The position numbers were made by a program, and so were the translations under genes. 53,692 nucleotides of DNA from Streptomyces antimicrobicus (GTDB lineage Bacteria; Actinomycetota; Actinomycetes; Streptomycetales; Streptomycetaceae): NCBI RefSeq assembly GCF_020532625.1, contig NZ_JAJAUY010000029.1:1-53692 (forward strand), in the 5' to 3' direction. Under the pieces are notes generated by a model. The model did no database searches. It saw only the letters and a list, made by a program, of their open reading frames with translations, and had not been told where the DNA came from. Shown piece by piece: positions 1 to 7,535 of the stretch. How positions within the stretch are numbered: the first letter of the stretch is position 1; each line of letters starts with the position of its first letter.

Positions 1-592
1 CCGCCGGGACCGGGTCCGGCCGGGCGGCGGCGGCCGCCAGCGCCTGCTGGGCCTCGGTGACCCGGCGCAGCTCACGGGTCCGGGCCTCCGCCATCAGCCG
101 CCACACGGCCCGGGCGACCGCCGTGAACGGCGTCCGCGGCGGGACCTCCAGCAGCGGCAGCCCGTGCCGGGCGCAGGCCTCGGCCAGCGCGGGCGGGACC
201 TCCTCGTGCACCGGGGCCACACCGAAGCCGAGCCCCGCCGCGCCGGCCGCGACCAGCTGGGCGACGTAGGCGTCGTGGGCCTCGTACGTGCCGCCGGGCC
301 CAGTCCCCGCGGTGAGCAGCAGTTCGCCGCCGAGCAGGTACGGCGACGGGTCGGCCATCTCGGAGGCGTGCACGCCGTGCACGGCGGCCTCGGCGGGCCC
401 GGCGAGGTGGCGCAGCCCCAGGTCCCGGTCGGCGAGCAGCGCGGACAGGGGGACCGGGGGGACGGGCGGCGCCGCGGGACCCGGTCCGGGGGCGGCGCCG
501 ACGCCCGGTCCGGCTGCGGTGGCCGCTCCGGCTGCCGTGGCTGCTCCGGCGACCGCTCCGGCTCCGGTGGCTCCCGGGGGCGAGGCTTCCAT
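1..592 (-). CDS. PucR-family transcriptional regulator, 3' end cut off by the window edge
   Basis: The reading frame opens with ATG at 592 and is still open at base 1, so only about 197 N-terminal residues are present. After a ~50-residue Ala/Gly/Pro-rich leader, the segment running [17 protein letters not shown], then [19 protein letters not shown], then [13 protein letters not shown] matches the PucR N-terminal (purine-catabolism regulator-like) domain. Known members carry a C-terminal PucR-type HTH, which here would lie outside the window. It is divergent from the agmatinase-like gene with 116 bases between starts, so it plausibly regulates the ureohydrolase/ThDP operon; that is inference. 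The low-complexity leader is odd for the family and the true start may be internal, although no clearly better start was found. Confidence 0.85.
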   Translation of the reverse strand, partial: MEASPPGATGAGAVAGAATAAGAATAAGPGVGAAPGPGPAAPPVPPVPLSALLADRDLGLRHLAGPAEAAVHGVHASEMADPSPYLLGGELLLTAGTGPGGTYEAHDAYVAQLVAAGAAGLGFGVAPVHEEVPPALAEACARHGLPLLEVPPRTPFTAVARAVWRLMAEARTRELRRVTEAQQALAAAAARPDPVPA

Positions 593-708
593 GGATACTC
601 CGTACAGACCGACACGCCGTGATGGATAAAACGTACACTTCGCGCCCCCCGGGCACGCCCTTACGCTCGAAGGACCGCACACCGCAGGACCTCCAGAAGG
701 GCACCCCC
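593..708. promoter_or_regulatory. Divergent promoter region between pucR-like and agmatinase genes
   Basis: This 116-base gap separates two divergent genes. The hexamer CGTACA occurs twice in direct orientation, at 601-606 and 632-637, exactly 31 bases (about three helical turns) apart, flanking a locally AT-rich GGATAAAA stretch. The spacing would suit a dimeric activator or repressor. No convincing -35/-10 pair was identified, so the regulator and the sites are inference. Confidence 0.35.
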
Positions 709-1677
709 ATGAGCACCGAGCAGACGCCGCGCGGCCCCGTCGACTCCTCCCGCATCCCGCGGTACGCCGGCCCCGCCACCTTCGCCCGGCTGCCCCGCCT
801 GGACGAGGTCGGCTCCGCCGACGTCGCCGTCGTCGGCGTGCCCTTCGACTCCGGCGTGTCCTACCGCCCCGGCGCGCGCTTCGGCGGCAACGCCATCCGC
901 GAGGCCTCCCGGCTGCTGCGCCCGTACAACCCCGCCCAGGACGCCTCCCCGTTCGCCCTCGCGCAGGTCGCCGACGCCGGTGACATCGCGGTGAACCCCT
1001 TCAACATCAACGAGGCCGTCGAGACCGTCGAGGCCGCCGCCGACGAGCTGCTGGGCGCCGGCTCGCGCCTGATGACCCTCGGTGGCGACCACACCATCGC
1101 GCTGCCGCTGCTCCGCTCGGTCGCCAAGAAGCACGGCCCGGTCGCGCTGCTGCACTTCGACGCCCACCTGGACACCTGGGACACCTACTTCGGCGCCGAG
1201 TACACCCACGGCACCCCGTTCCGCCGCGCCGTCGAGGAGGGCATCCTCGACACCGAGGCCCTGTCCCACGTCGGCACCCGCGGCCCGCTCTACGGCAAGC
1301 AGGACCTCGACGACGACGCCAAGATGGGCTTCGGCATCGTGACCTCCGCCGACGTCTACCGCCGCGGCGCCGACGAGATCGCCGACCAGCTGCGCCAGCG
1401 CATCGGCGACCGTCCCCTCTACATCTCCATCGACATCGACGTGCTCGACCCGGCCCACGCGCCCGGCACCGGCACCCCGGAGGCGGGCGGCATGACCTCC
1501 CGCGAGCTGCTGGAGATCATCCGCGGGCTGTCCTCCTGCAACCTGGTCTCCGCCGACGTCGTCGAGGTCGCCCCGGCGTACGATCACGCCGAGATCACCT
1601 CGGTCGCGGCCTCCCACACCGCGTACGAGCTGACCACGATCATGAGCCGTCAGATCGCGGCGGCCAAGGGCAAGTGA
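709..1677 (+). CDS. speB: Agmatinase / guanidinobutyrase-like ureohydrolase
   Basis: This is a 322-residue arginase/ureohydrolase-family enzyme, expected to hydrolyse a guanidino compound (agmatine or 4-guanidinobutyrate) to urea plus an amine with a binuclear Mn centre. The metal-ligand motifs are all visible in order: GGDHTIALP, then FDAHLDTWD, then the C-terminal [19 protein letters not shown]. The ATG at 709 is preceded by AGAAGG at good spacing; an upstream in-frame ATG at 619 would add 30 non-homologous residues. The gene is first in a two-gene unit with a ThDP enzyme and divergent from a PucR-type regulator, which suggests regulated nitrogen or guanidine catabolism. Agmatinase cannot be told from guanidinobutyrase by sequence reading alone. 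The stop codon lies inside the first unit of the tandem array that follows. Confidence 0.9.
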   Translation: MSTEQTPRGPVDSSRIPRYAGPATFARLPRLDEVGSADVAVVGVPFDSGVSYRPGARFGGNAIREASRLLRPYNPAQDASPFALAQVADAGDIAVNPFNINEAVETVEAAADELLGAGSRLMTLGGDHTIALPLLRSVAKKHGPVALLHFDAHLDTWDTYFGAEYTHGTPFRRAVEEGILDTEALSHVGTRGPLYGKQDLDDDAKMGFGIVTSADVYRRGADEIADQLRQRIGDRPLYISIDIDVLDPAHAPGTGTPEAGGMTSRELLEIIRGLSSCNLVSADVVEVAPAYDHAEITSVAASHTAYELTTIMSRQIAAAKGK

Positions 1678-1785
1678 CGGTCGAGGGCACGTGACGGCCA
1701 GGGCAAGTGACGGCCCGCGGCACGTGACAGCCCGAGGCATGTGACGGCCCGCGGCAGGTGACGGCCGAGGCACGTAACACGGCGA
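1669..1785. repeat. Seven-unit 16-17 bp tandem array between speB-like and ThDP genes
   Basis: Units begin at 1669, 1686, 1702, 1719, 1736, 1753 and 1769 and follow the consensus GGCACGTGACGGCCCGC with small changes. The first unit contains the last codons and TGA stop of the ureohydrolase; the last ends just before the AAGG Shine-Dalgarno of the next gene. Two units keep the full palindrome CACGTG, and the others are one-base variants. The spacing of 16-17 bases is close to 1.5 helical turns. Confidence 0.9.
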
Positions 1786-1801
1786 GAAAGGCACGCAGCG
1801 C

Positions 1802-3484
1802 GTGACGCACGACCACGACCTGGTACTCCGCCCCACCGACGCCCAGACGCGGGCCGCCCTGGCGCCCCCGCCCGGGCGGACGGGCGGGGACCTGGTCGCG
1901 GAGACGCTGCGCGGGCTCGGCGCGACCACCGTCTTCGGTCTGCCGGGCCAGCACGCCCTGGCCCTCTTCGACGCGGTCGGCCGCTCCGACCTGCGCCTGG
2001 TCCCCCTGCGGGTGGAGAACAACGCCGGGTTCGCGGCCGACGCGTACGGCCGGGTCACCGGCGAGGCGGCCCCTCTGCTGCTGTCCACGGGACCGGGCGC
2101 GCTGACCGCGCTGCCCGCCCTGGCGGAGGCGGCCGCCGCCTCCGCGCCCGTGCTCGCCATCTCCTCCCAGGTGCCGACCGCGGGCCTGGGCGGGGCCCGG
2201 CGCGGCCACCTGCACGAGCTGCGCGACCAGGCGGCCTCCTTCCGGGAGGTGGTCAAGTCGGTCCACGTCGCGCGCACCCCGTCGCAGATCCCCTCGGCGG
2301 TCGCCGCGGCCTGGCAGTCGGCGCTGACCGCCCCGCACGGCCCGGTCTGGGTGGAGATCCCCGAGGACGTGCTGCGCGCGGAGACGGTGATCCCGCAGGT
2401 CACCGGCGTGGACGCGACCCCGCCCGAGCTCGTCCCGCGCCCGGAGCTCACCGCGCTCGCCGCCCACTGGCTCCAGGAAGCCGCCCGCCCGGTGATCGTC
2501 GCCGGCGGCGGCGTGGTCCGCGCCGACGCCGCCGGCAAGCTCAAGCAGCTCGCCGAGCGGCTGAACGCGCCCGTGGTCACCACCTTCGGCGGCAAGGGCG
2601 CCTTCCCCTGGCAGCACCCGCTGTCCCTCCAGTCCTGGCTGGAGGACCGCCACATGACCGACTTCCTGGAGGACGCGGACGTCCTGCTCGTCGTCGGCTC
2701 CGGGCTCGGCGAGCTGTCGTCGAACTACCACACGTTCTTCCCCGCCGGCCGGGTCGTCCAGATCGAGGCCGACCTCGGCAAGCTGGAGTCCAACCACCCC
2801 GCCCTCGGCATCCACGCCGACGCCCGGCTCGCCCTGCAGGCCCTGCTGGAGACCGTCGGCGAACGCCCGGACCCCGACGCGCCCGCGCGGGTGGCGAAGG
2901 TCCTCGCCGAGATCCGCGCCCGCATCGACGCGCAGGACCTCGCCCTGGAGCAGTCCCTGCTGGCCTCGGTCCGCGCGGCGCTGCCGCCGCGCTCGCCGTC
3001 CTTCTGGGACATGACGATCCTGTCCTACTGGGCCTGGTCGGCCTTCGACGCCCGCCACCCCAACACGATGCACTCCGCGCAGGGCGCCGGCGGCCTCGGC
3101 TACGCCTTCCCCGCCGCCCTCGGCGCCTGCGTCGCCGAACCCGGGACCCCCGTGCTGGCCGTCTCCGGCGACGGCGGCGCGATGTACTCGATCGCCGAGC
3201 TGGCCACCGCCCGCCAGCACGACCTGGACGTCACCTGGCTCATCGTGGACGACGGCGGCTACGGCATCCTGCGCGAGTACGCCACCGAGGCCTTCGGCCG
3301 GGCCACCGCCACCGAGCTGGCCCGCCCCGACTTCACGGCCCTGGCCGACTCGTTCGGCGTACCGGCCGCCACCACCACGCCCGAGACCCTCACCGCGGAC
3401 CTGAAGGCCGCCCTCGCCGCGCCCGGCCCGTCGGTGCTGGTGCTGAACGCCACCCTCCGGATGTTCGCGCCCACCCACCTCTGA
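1802..3484 (+). CDS. Thiamine-diphosphate-dependent enzyme, acetolactate synthase/decarboxylase superfamily
   Basis: At 560 residues this has the full PYR-central-PP architecture of acetohydroxyacid synthase-like enzymes. The ThDP-activating glutamate is in VPLRVENNAGFAADAYGR (about residue 70). The PP domain has SGDGGAMYSIAELATARQ followed by LIVDDGGYGILREY near residues 455-490, where most relatives have NN; here the Mg/ThDP-binding position reads DD. The GTG at 1802 follows AAGG. It is co-directional with and 124 bases downstream of the ureohydrolase, so probably in one operon. The substrate is unknown. In clavulanate biosynthesis a ThDP enzyme (CeaS) is likewise partnered with a ureohydrolase-fold enzyme (Pah), but no other pathway genes are visible here, so catabolic use of the guanidine product is at least as likely. 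Confidence 0.88.
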   Translation: MTHDHDLVLRPTDAQTRAALAPPPGRTGGDLVAETLRGLGATTVFGLPGQHALALFDAVGRSDLRLVPLRVENNAGFAADAYGRVTGEAAPLLLSTGPGALTALPALAEAAAASAPVLAISSQVPTAGLGGARRGHLHELRDQAASFREVVKSVHVARTPSQIPSAVAAAWQSALTAPHGPVWVEIPEDVLRAETVIPQVTGVDATPPELVPRPELTALAAHWLQEAARPVIVAGGGVVRADAAGKLKQLAERLNAPVVTTFGGKGAFPWQHPLSLQSWLEDRHMTDFLEDADVLLVVGSGLGELSSNYHTFFPAGRVVQIEADLGKLESNHPALGIHADARLALQALLETVGERPDPDAPARVAKVLAEIRARIDAQDLALEQSLLASVRAALPPRSPSFWDMTILSYWAWSAFDARHPNTMHSAQGAGGLGYAFPAALGACVAEPGTPVLAVSGDGGAMYSIAELATARQHDLDVTWLIVDDGGYGILREYATEAFGRATATELARPDFTALADSFGVPAATTTPETLTADLKAALAAPGPSVLVLNATLRMFAPTHL

Positions 3485-3555
3485 CCGGCACGCCCGTCCC
3501 ACCCGCCGCAGACTTGTTGCGGCGGGATGAAATCCGCCGGTCGGCGCGTTGGGGC

Positions 3556-6500
3556 ATGGCGGACGGGACGACGGACCGGGGAGGTCAGGTGGCGGCGGCG
3601 CAGACGGCCGACAGGACGCAGGGCTGGGCCAGGAGGCTCGCGGGATACACGTGGCGCTACAAGCTCAATGTGCTGCTGGCGCTCGGCTCCTCCCTCGCCG
3701 GGATGGCCGTCATGGCCCTGGTGCCACTGGTCACCAAGGTGATCATCGACGACGTCATCGAGGACGGCACCCGGCCGATGGGACCGTGGGCGGGCCTGCT
3801 CGTCGGCGCGGCCGTGCTCGTGTACGTGCTGACGTACATCCGCCGGTACTACGGCGGCCGGCTCGCCCTCGACGTGCAGCACGACCTGCGCACCGAGATG
3901 TACGCCGCCCTCACCCGGCTCGACGGGCGCCGCCAGGACGAACTGTCCACCGGTCAGGTCGTCGGCCGGGCCACCAGCGACCTGCAGCTCATCCAGGGCC
4001 TGCTGTTCATGCTGCCGATGACCATCGGGAACTTCCTGCTGTTCGGGATATCCCTCGGCATCATGCTCTGGCTCTCCCCGCTGCTGACCCTCGTCGCGCT
4101 GCTGATGGCGCCCGCCCTGTGGTTCATCGCCCAGCGCAGCCGCCTCCGTCTCTTCCCCGCCACCTGGTACGCACAGGGCCAGGCCGCCGCCGTCGCCACC
4201 GTCGTGGACGGGGCGGTGACGGGCGTCCGCGTGGTCAAGGGCTTCGGGCAGGAGGACCAGGAGACCGGCAAGCTGCGCGAGGCCGGGCGGCGGCTGTTCG
4301 CCGGACGGCTGCGCACCATCCGGCTGAACTCCCGCTACACCCCCGCCCTCCAGGCCGTCCCCGCCCTCGCCCAGGTCGCCATGCTGGCCCTCGGCGGCTG
4401 GATGGCCACCAACGGCCACATCACCCTCGGCACCTTCGTCGCCTTCTCCACCTACCTCGCCCAACTCGTCGGCCCGGTCCGGATGCTCGCCATGGTCCTG
4501 ACCGTCGGCCAGCAGGCCCGCGCCGGCGTCGAGCGGGTCCTCGAACTGATCGACACCGAGCCGGCCATCGAGGACGGCACCGTCGAACTCCCCGCCGACG
4601 CGCCCGCCACCGTCGCCTTCGAGGACGTCTCCTTCGGCTACGACCCCGAGCGGCCCGTCCTGGACGGCTTCAGCCTCACCGTCGCCCCCGGCGAGACCGT
4701 CGCCGTCGTCGGCGCCTCCGGCAGCGGCAAGTCCACCCTGTCCCTGCTGCTGCCCCGCTTCTACGACGCCACACGCGGCACCGTCCGGGTCGGCGGCCAC
4801 GACGTGCGCGAGCTGACCTTCGACTCGCTGCGGGCCGCGATCGGCCTCGTGCCCGAGGACTCCTTCCTCTTCTCCGACTCCGTCCGCGCCAACATCGCCT
4901 ACGGCCACCCCGGGGCGACCGACGCGGAGATCGAGGCCGCCGCCCGCGCCGCCCAGGCCCACGGCTTCATCAGCGCCCTGCCCGCCGGCTACGACACCAA
5001 GGTCGGCGAGCACGGCCTGACCCTGTCCGGCGGCCAGCGCCAGCGGATCGCGCTCGCCCGGGCGATCCTCACCGACCCGCGGCTGCTCCTGCTCGACGAC
5101 GCCACCTCCGCGGTGGACGCGCGCATCGAGCACGAGATCCACGAGGCCCTGCGCTCGGTCATGGCCGGGCGCACCACCTTGCTCATCGCGCACCGCCGCT
5201 CCACCCTGGCGCTCGCCGACCGGATCGCCGTACTCGACCGGGGACGGCTGGCCGACCTCGGCACCTACGAGGAGCTGGAGGCGAAGTCGGCGCTGTTCCG
5301 GCGGCTGCTGACCGACCCCGACGCGCTGGCCGGCGGCTCGCCGCGGGAGCCGGAGTCCGACGCCCGGGTGATCGCCGGGCTGGAGCGGGACCTGGCCCGG
5401 GACCTGGAGATCGAGGCCGAGATCGACTCCGAGCCGGTCAACGCCAAGCGCCGGGTCGTGGACGGGATCACCCCCGAGCTGTGGCGCCGCCAGGAGCGGC
5501 AGGACGGCGCCGCCTCCGCCGCCCCGGCGGCGGCCTCCGGCGCGCCCGGGGCCGGACACTCCATGGCCGGGGCCGTCGCCGGCATGCCGGCCACCCCCGA
5601 ACTGCTCGCCCAGGTCGCCGCGCTGCCGCCCGCCACCGACACCCCGGACGTGGACGAGGACCAGGCGGCCGCCGCCGAGGACAGCTACGGCCTGCGCCGG
5701 CTGCTGCGGGGCTTCTGGGCCCCGCTCGCGGTCAGCCTGGGCCTGGTCGCGGCCGACGCGGGCGCGTCCCTGCTGCTGCCGGTGCTGATCCGGCACGGCA
5801 TCGACCAGGGCGTGCAGCAGGCCGCGCTGGGCGCCGTATGGGTGGCCGCGGGGCTGGCCCTGGCCGTGGTCGCCGCCCAGTGGGCGGCCCAGGTCGCCGA
5901 GACCCGGATGACCGGGCGGACCGGCGAGCGGGTGCTCTACGCGCTGCGCGTGAAGATCTTCGCCCAGCTCCAGCGGCTCGGGCTGGACTACTACGAGCGC
6001 GAGCTCACCGGCAAGATCATGACCCGGATGACCACGGACGTGGACGCCCTGTCCACCTTCCTCCAGACCGGGCTCGTCACCGCCGTCGTCTCCGTCTTCA
6101 CCTTCCTCGGGATCCTCGTCGCGCTGCTGGTGCTCGACGTGGAGCTCGCCCTGATCGTCTTCGCGACCCTGCCCCTGCTGGTCGTCGGCACGATCGTGTT
6201 CCGCCGCAAGTCCGTCAAGGCGTACGAGCTCGCCCGCGACCGGGTCAGCCTGGTCAACGCCGACCTCCAGGAGTCCGTCTCCGGACTGCGCATCGTCCAG
6301 GCCTTCCGCCGCGAGCGCTCCGGCGCCGCCCGGTTCGCCGAGCGCAGCGACTCCTACCGGCAGGCCCGGGTGCGCGGGCAGTGGCTGATATCCGTCTACT
6401 TCCCGTTCGTGCAGCTGCTGTCCTCGGGCGCCGCGGCGGCCGTGCTGGTCGTCGGCGCCGGCCGGGTCGAGGCCGGGACGCTCACCACCGGCGCGCTGGT

Positions 6501-7431
6501 GGCCTACCTGCTGTACATCGACCTGTTCTTCGCCCCGGTCCAGCAGCTCTCCCAGGTCTTCGACGGCTACCAGCAGGCCACGGTCTCGCTCGGCCGGATC
6601 CAGGACCTGCTGCGCGAGCCGACCACCACCCCGCTGCCCGAGCGGCCCAAGGCCGTCGGGAAGCTGCGCGGCGAGATCGCCTTCGAGGGCGTCCGGTTCG
6701 CCTACGGCACCGCCGAGGAGCGCGGCGAGAAGGGCGACGCGCTCTCCGGTGTCGACCTGCGGATACCCGCCGGCCAGACCGTCGCCTTCGTCGGCGAGAC
6801 CGGAGCGGGCAAGTCCACCCTGGTCAAGCTGGTCGCCCGGTTCTACGACCCCACCGCCGGCCGGGTCACCGCCGACGGCGTGGACCTGCGGGAGCTGGAC
6901 CTGGCGGGCTACCGCCACCGGCTGGGCGTGGTCCCCCAGGAGTCGTACCTCTTCCCGGGGACCGTGCGCGACGCCATCGCCTACGGGCGGCCCGACGCGA
7001 GCGACGCCGAGGTCGAGGCGGCCGCGCGGGCGGTCGGGGCGCACGACATGATCGCGACCCTGGACGGCGGCTACCTGCACACCGTGGCCGAGCGGGGCCG
7101 CAACCTCTCCGCCGGGCAGCGCCAGCTCATCGCCCTGGCCCGGGCCGAACTGGTCGACCCCGACGTGCTGCTGCTCGACGAGGCCACCGCTGCGCTGGAC
7201 CTGGCCACCGAGGCGCAGGTCAACCAGGCCACCGACCGGTTGGCGGGCCGCCGTACCACCCTCGTGGTGGCGCACCGGCTGACCACCGCGGCGCGGGCCG
7301 ACCGGGTCGTGGTCATGGACCGCGGCCGGGTGGTGGAGGACGGCAGCCACGCCGAACTGCTGGCCCGGGGCGGGCGGTACGCCGAGCTGTGGCGGACGTT
7401 CGTCGGCGAGGACGAGCGGGCGGCGGCCTGA
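3556..7431 (+). CDS. Single-chain ABC exporter with two transmembrane and two nucleotide-binding domains
   Basis: At 1,291 residues this is a TMD-NBD-TMD-NBD fusion of two half-transporters of the multidrug/lipid exporter type. NBD1 has Walker A GASGSGKST (about 385), signature LSGGQRQ (about 489), Walker B LLLLDDATSAVD (about 510) and H-loop IAHRRST. NBD2 has GETGAGKST (about 1079), LSAGQRQ (about 1183), LLLDEATAALD (about 1203) and VAHRLTT. NBD1 carries Asp where the catalytic Glu normally sits, while NBD2 is consensus there, so one ATP site is predicted to be degenerate, as in heterodimeric exporters. The halves are joined by a ~100-residue charged, then Ala/Pro-rich linker. The ATG at 3556 has a weak ribosome site; GTG at 3589 after GGGGAGG is a credible alternative. 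The transported substrate is unknown. Confidence 0.92.
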   Translation: MADGTTDRGGQVAAAQTADRTQGWARRLAGYTWRYKLNVLLALGSSLAGMAVMALVPLVTKVIIDDVIEDGTRPMGPWAGLLVGAAVLVYVLTYIRRYYGGRLALDVQHDLRTEMYAALTRLDGRRQDELSTGQVVGRATSDLQLIQGLLFMLPMTIGNFLLFGISLGIMLWLSPLLTLVALLMAPALWFIAQRSRLRLFPATWYAQGQAAAVATVVDGAVTGVRVVKGFGQEDQETGKLREAGRRLFAGRLRTIRLNSRYTPALQAVPALAQVAMLALGGWMATNGHITLGTFVAFSTYLAQLVGPVRMLAMVLTVGQQARAGVERVLELIDTEPAIEDGTVELPADAPATVAFEDVSFGYDPERPVLDGFSLTVAPGETVAVVGASGSGKSTLSLLLPRFYDATRGTVRVGGHDVRELTFDSLRAAIGLVPEDSFLFSDSVRANIAYGHPGATDAEIEAAARAAQAHGFISALPAGYDTKVGEHGLTLSGGQRQRIALARAILTDPRLLLLDDATSAVDARIEHEIHEALRSVMAGRTTLLIAHRRSTLALADRIAVLDRGRLADLGTYEELEAKSALFRRLLTDPDALAGGSPREPESDARVIAGLERDLARDLEIEAEIDSEPVNAKRRVVDGITPELWRRQERQDGAASAAPAAASGAPGAGHSMAGAVAGMPATPELLAQVAALPPATDTPDVDEDQAAAAEDSYGLRRLLRGFWAPLAVSLGLVAADAGASLLLPVLIRHGIDQGVQQAALGAVWVAAGLALAVVAAQWAAQVAETRMTGRTGERVLYALRVKIFAQLQRLGLDYYERELTGKIMTRMTTDVDALSTFLQTGLVTAVVSVFTFLGILVALLVLDVELALIVFATLPLLVVGTIVFRRKSVKAYELARDRVSLVNADLQESVSGLRIVQAFRRERSGAARFAERSDSYRQARVRGQWLISVYFPFVQLLSSGAAAAVLVVGAGRVEAGTLTTGALVAYLLYIDLFFAPVQQLSQVFDGYQQATVSLGRIQDLLREPTTTPLPERPKAVGKLRGEIAFEGVRFAYGTAEERGEKGDALSGVDLRIPAGQTVAFVGETGAGKSTLVKLVARFYDPTAGRVTADGVDLRELDLAGYRHRLGVVPQESYLFPGTVRDAIAYGRPDASDAEVEAAARAVGAHDMIATLDGGYLHTVAERGRNLSAGQRQLIALARAELVDPDVLLLDEATAALDLATEAQVNQATDRLAGRRTTLVVAHRLTTAARADRVVVMDRGRVVEDGSHAELLARGGRYAELWRTFVGEDERAAA

Positions 7432-7535
7432 GGGACCGCCGGGGTCCGGCGGCCCCGGGTCCGGTGGCCTGAGGGTCGGCCGGCTCCGGCGCGGGGCGCG
7501 GCGGCCGGGTGCCGGCGCCGGGTCCGCCGCCGGGC

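Noticed and set aside
709..3484. A clavulanic acid-type biosynthetic cluster
   Set aside because: Only the ThDP/ureohydrolase pair is present; no beta-lactam synthetase or clavaminate synthase gene lies nearby.
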